10,503 nt of DNA from Victivallales bacterium (lineage in GTDB: Bacteria; Verrucomicrobiota; Lentisphaeria; Victivallales; UBA1829): positions 1 through 10,503 of the forward strand of contig JAEEQO010000095.1 in assembly GCA_016285335.1 (NCBI GenBank), read 5' to 3'. Both the position numbers and the translations under genes were made by a program. The notes under the pieces are model-generated. The model made no database searches and had not been told where the DNA came from. It saw only the letters and a list, made by a program, of their open reading frames with translations. Numbering within the stretch: the stretch's first letter is position 1; each line of letters opens with the position of its first letter. Positions 1 to 7,281 of the stretch are shown here, in pieces.

Positions 1-1509
1 GGCGTTCTGGGCGGGGTCGGACAGACGGTCGACCACGCCGCATTCACGCATCAGGTTGCCGAGCATGAGCATGCCGATCAGCGGAGCGGCATCCGGGAGC
101 AGGAACGCGCAGAGGAGCGTGATGACGACCGGGAAGCAGATCTTCTCGATCTTCGGCACGTTGCGGAGCTGTTTCATGCGGATCTTGCGTTCGGCCTCGG
201 TGGTGCAGAGCTTCATGATCGGGGGCTGGATGATCGGGACCAGCGCCATGTAGGAGTAGGCCGCGACGGCGATTGCGCCGAGGAGCGACGGAGACAGGCG
301 GGAGGTCACGAAGATGGAGGTCGGGCCGTCAGCGCCGCCGATGATGCCGATGGAGGCGGCGTCCTTGATGTTGAACGTGATGCCGGGGACGCAGTTCAGT
401 GCCAGAGCGCCGAGGAGCGCGCCGAAGATGCCGAACTGGGCGGCCGCGCCGAGCAGGGCCGTACGCGGATTCGCCAGCATGGGGCCGAAGTCGGTCATCG
501 CGCCGACGCCCATGAAGATGAGGCACGGGAACACGCCGGACTCAATGCCGACCATGTAGATCATGCCCTGAAGTCCGTCCGGGCCGCTGATGCCGGCGAG
601 CGGGATGTTCGCGAGGAGCGCGCCGAAGCCGATCGGGAGGAGCAGGAGCGGTTCGAACTGCTTGACGATGGCGAGGTAGAGCAGGACGAGGGCGACGAAC
701 ATCATGAGGAGACGTCCGAGGCCGAGGATCCAGGTCTTGGAGAAGTCGGCGGTCGTCTGACGGTAGATGTCGTAGATGCCGGTGCTGTGCCAGAGGTTGA
801 CGATGGCAGTGCCGAAGCCAGGGAGAGACTTGGCCTGGCCGCCTTCGCGGACGGTCTCGTTGTAGAGCATCGCGGGCATGAACTCCGCCACGACGTCGCC
901 GGTCTCGAGCGAGGAGGCGACCAGGAGGCCGTCCTTCACGTTCTCGACGGCCAGGGACTGCGCGAGGATGACTTTGCCCTTGCTGCGGTTGACCGGCTTC
1001 ACGATGAGGATCTCGCGTCCGTCGTGGAGGTCCTTGCCCTTCGCGAAGGAAACGGAGTAGACGAGGCCGTAGCCTTTTGCCGCACGGGTCGCATCGACGA
1101 CGCTCTTCGCGTTGTCGAGGACCATTTTCGCGCCGGCTTCATCGCCCGCGGCCGTCTTTTCGGCTGCGACCGCGACCGCGTCTTCCATGTACTTCGCCAT
1201 CGTATCGGCGTTGCCCCAGATGTAGACGAGGTACACGCGGCCGGTGGCCGGGTCTTTGTACCAGTCGAAGCATTCGTCGGGTTCGGACATCTGGCTGATG
1301 CGTTCGAGACCCGGAACGGCGGCCTCGAGCTGGGAAAGCGTCTTCGGGAACGCGGATTTCGCGGTCTCGACGGCTTTTGCCGCATCGGCGGCGGCCGCCT
1401 GAGCCTGATCCGCGGCGGCTCCGAGCTGGGCGGCGGCGTCCTGCGCGGACGCGGCAAGCCCGGCGGCGCAGAGGACCGCGAAGAGGACTGTAAGGATAAA
1501 ATTACGCAT
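1..1509 (-). CDS. oadB: Sodium ion-translocating (oxaloacetate) decarboxylase beta subunit with N-terminal extension, 3' end outside window
   Basis: This is the membrane subunit that couples decarboxylation of carboxybiotin to Na+ export in the OAD/MMD/GCD pump family. 503 codons are visible and the C-terminus is missing. The hallmark GGADGPT lies at residues 391-397; its Asp (D394) matches the Na+-site Asp known from Klebsiella OadB (D203). Other family blocks are [20 protein letters not shown] (residues 278-297) and [14 protein letters not shown] (about 356-369). ATG at 1509 is preceded by AGGAG (1523-1519) inside the end of oadA, leaving a 3-base gap to the oadA stop. Oddly, about 235 residues precede the canonical membrane domain: a signal-peptide-like segment (residues 1-23, ending LAASAQ), an Ala/Gln/Asp-rich helical stretch (24-60), then a mixed alpha/beta region (about 75-225) predicted to be extracytoplasmic. 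By comparison with Klebsiella OadB, roughly 120 residues are probably missing. The family is secure. Oxaloacetate as substrate is inferred from the oadA neighbour. Confidence 0.93.
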   Translation of the reverse strand, partial: MRNFILTVLFAVLCAAGLAASAQDAAAQLGAAADQAQAAAADAAKAVETAKSAFPKTLSQLEAAVPGLERISQMSEPDECFDWYKDPATGRVYLVYIWGNADTMAKYMEDAVAVAAEKTAAGDEAGAKMVLDNAKSVVDATRAAKGYGLVYSVSFAKGKDLHDGREILIVKPVNRSKGKVILAQSLAVENVKDGLLVASSLETGDVVAEFMPAMLYNETVREGGQAKSLPGFGTAIVNLWHSTGIYDIYRQTTADFSKTWILGLGRLLMMFVALVLLYLAIVKQFEPLLLLPIGFGALLANIPLAGISGPDGLQGMIYMVGIESGVFPCLIFMGVGAMTDFGPMLANPRTALLGAAAQFGIFGALLGALALNCVPGITFNIKDAASIGIIGGADGPTSIFVTSRLSPSLLGAIAVAAYSYMALVPIIQPPIMKLCTTEAERKIRMKQLRNVPKIEKICFPVVITLLCAFLLPDAAPLIGMLMLGNLMRECGVVDRLSDPAQNA

Positions 1510-1512
1510 GGA

Positions 1513-3342
1513 TTACTTCTCCTCGACTTTGAAGAGTGCCTGACCGGAGGTGACGACGGCCTTCACGTCGACGCAGATCTCGCGGATGATACCGGCCTTG
1601 TCGGGCTTGATCTCGTTTTCCATCTTCATGGCTTCGACCACGGCGATCACGTCGCCGGCTTCGAATTCGTCGCCTTCGGAGACCAGGATCTTGGTGACGG
1701 TGCCGGGGAACGGGCTGTTGATGTCGACGGTGTTGCCGGAACCGGCGGCCGGGGCGGCGGCCTTCTTGGCGGCGCCGCCTTCCGTGACCTGGCCGGCGAG
1801 GTCGGCGGTGATCACGCCGCCTTCCTTGACCTGGACGTTGAAGGTCTTGCCTTCGACCGTGACGGTGTAGGCGGCCGGGACGTCGTTCTTCGCCTTCGGG
1901 GCGGCGTCGGCGGCGTAGCGGATGCCCATGGGCTTGTCGCCCTTCAGGAAATTGATGCCCTTGTCGCCGCAGGCGGCCGCGATGAAGATGTTCTCTTCGG
2001 TCACGGGGAGGTTGTTCTTCTGGAGGAGTTCGGTGTTGAACTTCACGCCGAGCTTCGGATTGGCGTCGTTGAGCTCCACGACGGACTTGGTGGTCACGGG
2101 CAGCTGGAGCTGTTCTTCGGCCCACTTCACGACCTGCGGATCGGGTTCGACCGGGGTCTTGCCGAAGTAGCCGAGGACCATCTTGCCGTAGCCGTTCGGA
2201 TCGAGCTTCCAGGAGCCGTCGGCGTTCTTGCCCATCACGGCGTTGCGGAACGCCTGCTGGAAGTAGAACTGGGAGACGGGGGTGACGGAGGTGCCGAAAC
2301 CGCCGCGTGCGACGACTTCGCGCATTTCTTCGATGCAGGAATCGTACTTGTCGAGGCAGTTGTTGTCGCGCATCATCTGGGTATTGGCGGTGAGCGCGCC
2401 GCCGGGCATCGGGCTGAAGATGATTTCGGGGGAGACCTGCATGGACTCGGGCGGCATGAAATACTTGCTGAGGCACTGCTTGAAGATCTTTTCGACCTTG
2501 AGAATCTTGTCCGGGTCGATGTCGAGCGTGTAGTCGGTGCCGCGGAGGCGATGGTACATGGTGAGGATGTCGGTCTCGCAGGTGCCGCCGGAGAGCGGAG
2601 CCATGGCGAGGTCGATCACGTCCGCGCCGGCGGTGATGGCGGCCCAGTTGCAGGCGACTGCCATGCCGGCGGTGTCATGCGTGTGGAACTGGATCTCCTT
2701 GGCGCCGACGCCGTATTCCTTGTCGAGGATGGCGCGGGCGGCCTTGATCGTGTCGTACACGGTCTGCGGGGTGGAGGTGCCGGAGGCGTCCTTGAACGCG
2801 AGGCTGTCGAACGGGATGCCGGACTTGACGATCTCGTTCAGGCGGTCTTCGTAGAACTTCGGGGTGTGGGCGTAGGCTTCGTTGAGCCCGGGGGCGAGGC
2901 CCATCATGGTGATGGTGATCTGGTGCTTCAGGCCGTTGGCGGCGATGGCGCGGCCGGAGACGTCGAGGTTGCGGACGTCGTTCAGGGCGTCGAAGTTGCG
3001 GATCGTGGTGATGCCGTGCTTCTTGAAGAGCTTGGCGTGGAGCTGGATGATGTCGGTGGACTGGGAGGAGAGGCCGACCACGTTCACGCCGCGGGAGAGC
3101 GTCTGGAGGTTCACGTCCGGACCGACGGTCTCGCGCCACTTGTCCATCATTTCGAACGCGTCTTCCTGGCAGTAGAAATAGAGTGCCTGGAAACGGGCGC
3201 CGCCGCCGATTTCGATGTAGTTGATGCCGGCCTTCACCGCCGCGTCGAGAGCGGGGAGGAAGTCATCGGTTTTGACACGGGCGCCGAGGCAGGACTGGAA
3301 TCCGTCGCGGAAGGAGCAGTCCATGAATTTGATTTTTTTCAT
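1513..3342 (-). CDS. oadA: Oxaloacetate decarboxylase alpha subunit (carboxyltransferase plus biotinyl domain)
   Basis: 609 residues, close to the usual 590-600 for OadA. This cytoplasmic subunit moves the carboxyl group of oxaloacetate to biotin; the carboxybiotin is then decarboxylated by the beta subunit with Na+ export. The HMGL-like TIM-barrel domain spans about residues 4-270. Candidate metal-site residues are D8, the Lys of LAFKDASG (K184, normally carbamylated) and HTH at H220/H222. The conserved PYC/OADA domain follows (about 290-470), with SPMPGGALTANTQMM at 310-324 and GYFGKTPVEPDP at 391-402. An Ala/Pro/Gly-rich linker (about 515-537) leads to a biotinyl domain (540-608) with the motif EAMKMEN, whose K573 is the biotinylated lysine. 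The start motif is DCSFRDGFQS where OadA and pyruvate carboxylase usually have D-T-T-x-R-D-A-x-Q-S. The ATG at 3342 has AAAGG nine bases upstream. It sits between oadG and oadB. A pyruvate carboxylase B-subunit role is the alternative, but the beta and gamma neighbours favour the Na+ pump. Confidence 0.93.
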   Translation of the reverse strand: MKKIKFMDCSFRDGFQSCLGARVKTDDFLPALDAAVKAGINYIEIGGGARFQALYFYCQEDAFEMMDKWRETVGPDVNLQTLSRGVNVVGLSSQSTDIIQLHAKLFKKHGITTIRNFDALNDVRNLDVSGRAIAANGLKHQITITMMGLAPGLNEAYAHTPKFYEDRLNEIVKSGIPFDSLAFKDASGTSTPQTVYDTIKAARAILDKEYGVGAKEIQFHTHDTAGMAVACNWAAITAGADVIDLAMAPLSGGTCETDILTMYHRLRGTDYTLDIDPDKILKVEKIFKQCLSKYFMPPESMQVSPEIIFSPMPGGALTANTQMMRDNNCLDKYDSCIEEMREVVARGGFGTSVTPVSQFYFQQAFRNAVMGKNADGSWKLDPNGYGKMVLGYFGKTPVEPDPQVVKWAEEQLQLPVTTKSVVELNDANPKLGVKFNTELLQKNNLPVTEENIFIAAACGDKGINFLKGDKPMGIRYAADAAPKAKNDVPAAYTVTVEGKTFNVQVKEGGVITADLAGQVTEGGAAKKAAAPAAGSGNTVDINSPFPGTVTKILVSEGDEFEAGDVIAVVEAMKMENEIKPDKAGIIREICVDVKAVVTSGQALFKVEEK

Positions 3343-3398
3343 AAGGGGTTGCCTTTATGGGTTGTATGTAATAAGTAAGTTGTTTTTTTCCAGTTGGA

Positions 3399-3662
3399 TC
3401 ATTTCCCTGCGCGGTAGAGCTTGACGGCTTCGATCGCCGCAAGCGCGCGGACCCGGTCTTCGGGAGAAAGCGCCCCCGCCTTCGGAGCGGCTTTTTTCTT
3501 TTTGGGAGCCGGTGCGACCGGTTCCAGGAAGTTCGAGATGGGCGCCAGCGCCTTCGACATCAATTTCATGCAGATGATCATGATGGAGAGGAAGCTGAAG
3601 ACCCAGAGCATTCCGAGGGCCATGGCCTTAAGGCCATCGAGCAGCAGACTGCCTAAGTTCAT
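3399..3662 (-). CDS. oadG: Oxaloacetate decarboxylase gamma subunit (small membrane protein)
   Basis: 87 residues, the usual size for OadG (about 80-90). One transmembrane helix at about residues 13-34 carries the typical G-M-x-x-V-F-x-F-L pattern (GMLWVFSFLSIMII). A Pro/Ala/Lys linker (about 48-66, with KKKK) follows, then a charged C-terminal helix (67-87). In the family this subunit anchors the alpha subunit to the beta subunit and helps assembly. The His-rich, metal-binding tail known from some enterobacterial OadG proteins is absent. ATG at 3662 has a strong AGGAGA site (3676-3671) at 8 bases. It is the first gene of the operon, followed 56 bases later by oadA, giving the classical oadGAB order. 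The sequence is short and divergent, so the call leans partly on context. Confidence 0.85.
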   Translation of the reverse strand: MNLGSLLLDGLKAMALGMLWVFSFLSIMIICMKLMSKALAPISNFLEPVAPAPKKKKAAPKAGALSPEDRVRALAAIEAVKLYRAGK

Positions 3663-3728
3663 TTAGGGTTTCTCCTGTTGGGGTTGGTATGGGTTGAGGA
3701 AATGTTTTTCAAAAAACTAAATCCTAAT

Positions 3729-3757
3729 AATATACCACGCAAACGGCTATTTTTCAA
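3729..3757 (-). promoter_or_regulatory. Sigma70-type promoter of the oadGAB operon
   Basis: On the minus strand, TTGAAA (3757-3752) and TATATT (3734-3729) are separated by exactly 17 bases, a near-consensus housekeeping promoter in an AT-rich island. Transcription would start near 3722, giving a leader of about 60 bases before the oadG ATG at 3662. The 3663-3886 gap holds this promoter and a weak terminator candidate; I saw no other gene in it. Confidence 0.7.
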
Positions 3758-3804
3758 CCTGAAAGACGGAAAAATCGCACCCCTTCGCCCAGCTTTCTTC
3801 AAAG

Positions 3805-3825
3805 AAAAATGGCAGTCATATGCCA
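3805..3825 (-). terminator. Possible weak intrinsic terminator after the M48-like pseudoprotease gene
   Basis: On the minus strand, TGGCA-TATGAC-TGCCA forms a 5-bp stem with a 6-base loop, followed directly by TTTTTC. It lies about 60 bases past the stop codon at 3887 and before the oadG promoter, where a terminator would be expected. The stem is short, so this is tentative. Confidence 0.3.
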
Positions 3826-3886
3826 ATGGCCCGCAACGTTGTTTTTTTCGTTGGGAACGGATGATCCCGTTGTGTCGTCCTATGAA

Positions 3887-5830
3887 TTATTTTTTGACTT
3901 TGACGGACGGGATATGCTTCGCTTCGAGGATCTTCAGGTCCTTCTTCGTCGCCTCGCAGACGATGAACGGCGAATCCCTGACGTATTCCACAAACTCCGG
4001 CGGGCAGCCCTCGCCGTACAGGAATATCTTTTTCCCGCTGCGTTGCAGGAAGATGAAGTACGTCCTCATCAGGCTGGATTCGCGGTAGCGCCGGGTCACG
4101 AAATAGATGCGTTCGACGCTGAGGTAGTCGTCCGAAAGGATCTTCCGGATGCTTTTCCGCATCCCCGGAAACTTTTTGCACGGTTCCAGGAGGTCGTCCA
4201 TGGAGAGTTTCGGGGAAATGGTTATCTTCTTCTCCTCCATCGCCGTATCCCTGACCGTGAACAGGTGTTTGACCAGTTCCGAATCGCCACGGGACACTGC
4301 GTAATCGAGCAGGTCGTCGAGGAATGTAAGCGCGAGCATCGGATCCCGCTCCGTGATGCGCATGAGGTTCTCCGCGGCCTCGGATTCCTCCTGCGCGGTC
4401 GCGGCGTGCCGCATGTGCCAGCTGAGCAGAGACCCGCGGAGCGCCTGGTCGTCGGGGAACTTCTTCACGGCTTTTTCGAGGATGTCCCGCAGACGGTCTT
4501 CGTCGAGCAGGTTCGCTGCGGCCGTGATCGCGTCGGTCCAGACCTCAAAATCGCCGCTCGATTCGTCGAAAACCTCGTCTTTCTGCCACTGGAGGACCTG
4601 CAATTCCATGGCTTCGTCTTCTCCGTCTTTGCCACTTTCGGGATCGCTGTCTCCGGCGTCTTCTTTCTCCGCCGCTTTCTCCAACTCCGACGCGTCGGCG
4701 TCCGCGCTGTAATAAAGGTCCACGTCGTCTTTGTCGAGGTAACGGGTCCCGTAGAGCATGACCCGCAGATACCAGTCGAGCCTTCTCCTGACGTCGGAAT
4801 CGGCGAGCAGAAGCGTTTCGGCGGCGTCCGCGGTGCGCTGCAAGTACGGCAGCAGCTCGGCGGGATCGTCCGTGCCGACGCGTTCCCGGAACGGCGGAAG
4901 CGTCTCGAAGACCGGCTCGGCAGAACGGAGCATGCGCGCCAGAATGCGTTTCGTCTCGGGTTCCGGCGGATTCCGGCGGACTTCATCGAGGAGGTCCGCG
5001 GCGGGATGGTCGGCGGAGATGTCCCCGGCTGATTTGCGGATCACGAGCGTGCGCATGTCGAACTTCCGGCCGCGGAACAGCGCCTGCGTCAGGAACGCGG
5101 CGTAGTCTTTCGCACCGAACGTGTCGCGGCAATAAGCCTCGCCGTCCAGCTCCTCCTTCGCCCGGAGCGGGAAAAACGACACGTTGAACCACGGCGGGAA
5201 CTTCTTTTTCTCCGCCTTGCCCGTGGCGGGGTCATACATCACGGGCGGGAGCGCCCAGATGCGTTCGATCCACTTCAGCAGGGGGTCGCGGGCGTGTTTT
5301 TTCTTGTGCCACAGCACGCGCGTCAGGCAGATGCGAAACGATCTGGCGTCCAGCGCACAGATCAGCGGGCAGCCGATGACCATCACGTCGCGTTTCACGA
5401 GCGGCATCCGTTTGAACCGGGGGAAGACCGCGGCTTTTGTACCCATGTCGAGGTAGAGCTCCCGGATCGGCGGGATGTTCAGTTCGGAGCAGACTTTGTT
5501 GACCTCGTCGAAAAGCCGTCCGTGCTTGACGGGCAGCCCGTCCGGGATATCGCGGCGGTGCATGTAGCAATAGATCCAGATGATCGCGATCGCCGGAATG
5601 ACCAGCAAAATCACCCCGATGAACATTTCCCCGTCTGTCAAAGCCAGGATGAACGGCCAGAAGATCGCGGCCAGAAGAAGCAGGAGCACGAGCAGGAGAA
5701 AGATGTTCGTCAGCCCGTAAAGAAGGATCAGGACCAGCCTCAAGCGGTACAGCGCCGGGTGGCGGTCGTACAGCGCCCGTATCTTTTCGAAGCGCCGCCA
5801 GGTCTTCAGGTCGATGTCAATCAAATTCAT
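3887..5830 (-). CDS. Membrane-anchored M48-like protein with degenerate active site (putative pseudoprotease)
   Basis: 647 residues. It is a paralogue of the M48-type peptidase at 7282-9132, recognisable along its whole length. The N-terminus has a shared W-x-x-[FY]-E-K-I-R...HP-x-LY-x-LR pattern (10-31) and two hydrophobic segments (about 33-62 and 70-90). Where the paralogue has HELGH, this protein reads RVLWH (171-175): the first His and catalytic Glu are lost and only the last His remains. The downstream Glu (E227, in EELDGEAYC) is kept. The paralogue's HPPFRERVGT is LPPFRERVGT here (311-320), so the His of the M48 HPP motif is also gone. An acidic, probably disordered insert (about 376-410) is specific to this copy. 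Helical TPR-like segments (430-530) and a conserved C-terminal domain (537-640, with KLSMDDLL and ATKKDLKILEAK) follow. The ATG at 5830 is chosen because GGAAG lies 8 bases upstream and it aligns with the paralogue's start; the upstream in-frame TTG at 5872 is next to the -10 box. Zinc peptidase activity is unlikely; a scaffold or regulatory role is inference. Confidence 0.8.
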   Translation of the reverse strand: MNLIDIDLKTWRRFEKIRALYDRHPALYRLRLVLILLYGLTNIFLLLVLLLLLAAIFWPFILALTDGEMFIGVILLVIPAIAIIWIYCYMHRRDIPDGLPVKHGRLFDEVNKVCSELNIPPIRELYLDMGTKAAVFPRFKRMPLVKRDVMVIGCPLICALDARSFRICLTRVLWHKKKHARDPLLKWIERIWALPPVMYDPATGKAEKKKFPPWFNVSFFPLRAKEELDGEAYCRDTFGAKDYAAFLTQALFRGRKFDMRTLVIRKSAGDISADHPAADLLDEVRRNPPEPETKRILARMLRSAEPVFETLPPFRERVGTDDPAELLPYLQRTADAAETLLLADSDVRRRLDWYLRVMLYGTRYLDKDDVDLYYSADADASELEKAAEKEDAGDSDPESGKDGEDEAMELQVLQWQKDEVFDESSGDFEVWTDAITAAANLLDEDRLRDILEKAVKKFPDDQALRGSLLSWHMRHAATAQEESEAAENLMRITERDPMLALTFLDDLLDYAVSRGDSELVKHLFTVRDTAMEEKKITISPKLSMDDLLEPCKKFPGMRKSIRKILSDDYLSVERIYFVTRRYRESSLMRTYFIFLQRSGKKIFLYGEGCPPEFVEYVRDSPFIVCEATKKDLKILEAKHIPSVKVKK

Positions 5831-5874
5831 AGCCGTTTCTTCCGGGATGTTGCGATTTCGAAGGTCCGGCAACT

Positions 5875-5902
5875 AATATACATGCGGAATAAAATATTGC
5901 AA
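5875..5902 (-). promoter_or_regulatory. Sigma70-type promoter of the pseudoprotease gene
   Basis: On the minus strand, TTGCAA (5902-5897) and TATATT (5880-5875) are 16 bases apart. Transcription would begin near 5868, leaving a leader of about 38 bases before the ATG at 5830. This also rules out the TTG at 5872 as the start. The -35 box lies inside one arm of an inverted repeat. Confidence 0.6.
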
Positions 5903-5927
5903 GTTGCTGTTTAAAAAAAACTTGCAA
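5897..5927 (-). repeat. 9-bp perfect inverted repeat overlapping the -35 box (operator or terminator)
   Basis: TTGCAAGTT (5897-5905) and AACTTGCAA (5919-5927) are perfect inverted arms around a 13-base AT-rich centre. On the minus strand the hairpin lies just past the stop codon at 5949 and is followed by TATTTTATT, so it could be an imperfect terminator for the TIGR04076 gene. Because one arm contains the -35 box of the next promoter, it could equally be an operator. The sequence does not decide between these. Confidence 0.5.
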
Positions 5928-5948
5928 AAAACGTGCTGCAAAAGAAGA

Positions 5949-6263
5949 TTACTCCGCGTCCTCGTCCATGGTTTCCAGCAGGAAGCTGACGGGGCGGAAG
6001 CCGTCATTGCAGGAGATCATGGCGGATTTCGGGTCCTTCATCCAGCCGTCGTAGAAGTTTTCGCCGCCGTGCGCCAGCGCCATCACGAACGGCGAGACGG
6101 TGTCCCATGCGCTGTCGCAGAAGCCGTCCGGGCGCGCCCAGCCGTTGCAGACAAAGACTTGGCCGAGCTTCATGTCGCAGTCATGTTCGATCGGGTTTTC
6201 ATATTGCGCGATCAGGTCGTCATGCCGGACGATCTTCTTCACCGTGATCCTGACTTTTTTCAT
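5949..6263 (-). CDS. TIGR04076 family protein, function unknown
   Basis: 104 residues, no signal peptide or membrane segment, so probably cytoplasmic. I recognise the TIGR04076 pattern: a basic beta-strand start (MKKVRITVKKIV), a Cys-containing segment before G-Q-x-F (HDCDMKLGQVFVC), then P-x-GFC-x-x-AW (PDGFCDSAW), a GG-containing segment, and a C-terminal C-x-DGxRPVxF (CNDGFRPVSF). The family often has a paired Cys before the DG; here it is Ser-Cys. The conserved Cys residues hint at metal binding or redox chemistry, but no function is established to my knowledge. ATG at 6263 follows AGAGG (6275-6271) at 7 bases. It starts 62 bases after the stop of the 308-residue membrane protein, with no clear promoter or terminator between, so it is probably the last gene of the operon beginning at 9132. 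Confidence 0.78.
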   Translation of the reverse strand: MKKVRITVKKIVRHDDLIAQYENPIEHDCDMKLGQVFVCNGWARPDGFCDSAWDTVSPFVMALAHGGENFYDGWMKDPKSAMISCNDGFRPVSFLLETMDEDAE

Positions 6264-6325
6264 ACTAAATCCTCTTCATTTGTTGTTTTGACGGAACGAT
6301 GGGGGGCGGGCGAATCCCTCCCGGA

Positions 6326-7252
6326 TCATTCCGCCTTTTCGAACACTTTTTCGATTTTCTGTTCCGGTTTCTTCTCCGCCGGATAAAAACGGTCCTGGAT
6401 ACAGCCGTAATACGTCATGCCGTCGAGAATGCCGGTGACATCCTCCGCAGGGACAGTCTGGTCGCCCATCACCATCACGATTTCGTCATTTTCCCGAAAC
6501 GGTGCTGACCATGTATTGATTTCCACGTTCGGAACCTGTGCGGCATACAGTCTGTCCTCGAACGGCTCCAGCCTGAACACCCGACATTCCGGTCCCTGCA
6601 CATCCACGAGGTAGTCCCCGTATATGTCGCGGAGAAACAGCCGTCCGTCTTTCAGGCGGTAGACATTGAAATGCGTGCGTCCTCCGGTATTCGTCAAAAG
6701 ATACCGGTACGTCTTCTCCCCGTCGCGCGAAAAACGGAGCCGGTAGTTGTACTCCGCCAGGAACGGGTGGATGGGCTGCTCCTGAAACGCGATCCCGGTG
6801 TTCCCTTCCCGCGGGAGCCACGCGGTTCGCCAATCCCCCTTATGATCGGAATCCGCGAGACGGCAGGCAAACGACAAGAATATATCAGCAATGAGCACGG
6901 GCGGCAGTAAAAGAAGAAACACCAGAATAGACGGCCCGGGATTGTATTTTTTCTTCATGCCGAATCTCCGTTTGATGAAGAGTCCGCCCGGTATGATGAC
7001 CAGGAATGCCGCAATCAGCGGAACGGCAAGAGCAATCCAGATCGGAATCTCAATGTCCCTTTCCTGCTGTTCGCTGATGTCCCGTACGATCTTTGACAGC
7101 AGTTCGTCGCTCCAGTAAAAGGCAATGATCCCCAGCGTGACGGTCTTCAGCGCGATGAGCAAGTTTCCGTTGTTGCGACGGGTCTTCGGCACGAGCCACA
7201 GGACGGCCGGCAGGATCAGCATGAGAACCGTGAAAATGAGGTCGGCAAGCAT
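6326..7252 (-). CDS. Four-helix membrane protein with soluble C-terminal domain, function unknown
   Basis: 308 residues; I do not recognise the family. Hydrophobic segments lie at about residues 4-21, 30-48, 72-94 and 108-130, with basic residues after segments 1 and 3 (KTRR, KRRFGMKKK). From about 135 the protein is soluble and rich in beta-strand-like patterns with many aromatic and charged residues. Examples are YNYRLRFSRDGEKTYRYLL, NTGGRTHFNVYRLKDGRLFL and DIYGDYLVDVQG, a style seen in beta-rich sensor or binding domains. It ends in a Lys/Glu-rich tail. ATG at 7252 has AGAGAA (7264-7259) at 6 bases and begins only 29 bases after the stop of the M48 peptidase gene, so co-transcription is very likely. 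A partner, substrate or sensor role for the membrane peptidase is possible from position alone. Confidence 0.75.
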   Translation of the reverse strand: MLADLIFTVLMLILPAVLWLVPKTRRNNGNLLIALKTVTLGIIAFYWSDELLSKIVRDISEQQERDIEIPIWIALAVPLIAAFLVIIPGGLFIKRRFGMKKKYNPGPSILVFLLLLPPVLIADIFLSFACRLADSDHKGDWRTAWLPREGNTGIAFQEQPIHPFLAEYNYRLRFSRDGEKTYRYLLTNTGGRTHFNVYRLKDGRLFLRDIYGDYLVDVQGPECRVFRLEPFEDRLYAAQVPNVEINTWSAPFRENDEIVMVMGDQTVPAEDVTGILDGMTYYGCIQDRFYPAEKKPEQKIEKVFEKAE

Positions 7253-7281
7253 AGTCGTTTCTCTTTATTCGAATTGCAATG

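Noticed and set aside
787..3378. 863-codon open frame on the plus strand opposite oadA and oadB
   Set aside because: It lies antisense to two well-identified genes. Its translation is rich in Asp, Gly, Val, His and Arg with no domain, as expected from the reverse of GC-rich codons.
3809..5032. 407-codon plus-strand frame opposite the pseudoprotease
   Set aside because: It mirrors the minus-strand paralogue, whose homology to the second M48 protein proves the coding strand.
5306..5320. Sequencing error or frameshift as cause of the lost HExxH
   Set aside because: Residues on both sides align with the paralogue in the same frame without gaps, and the HPP motif is changed too.
5831..5872. Upstream TTG start adding 14 residues to the pseudoprotease
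   Set aside because: It sits 3 bases from the -10 box, has no SD site, and the paralogue starts at the equivalent of the ATG at 5830.
6264..6325. Terminator between the 308-residue protein and the TIGR04076 gene
   Set aside because: G- and C-runs can pair loosely, but no T tract follows and no promoter is visible downstream.
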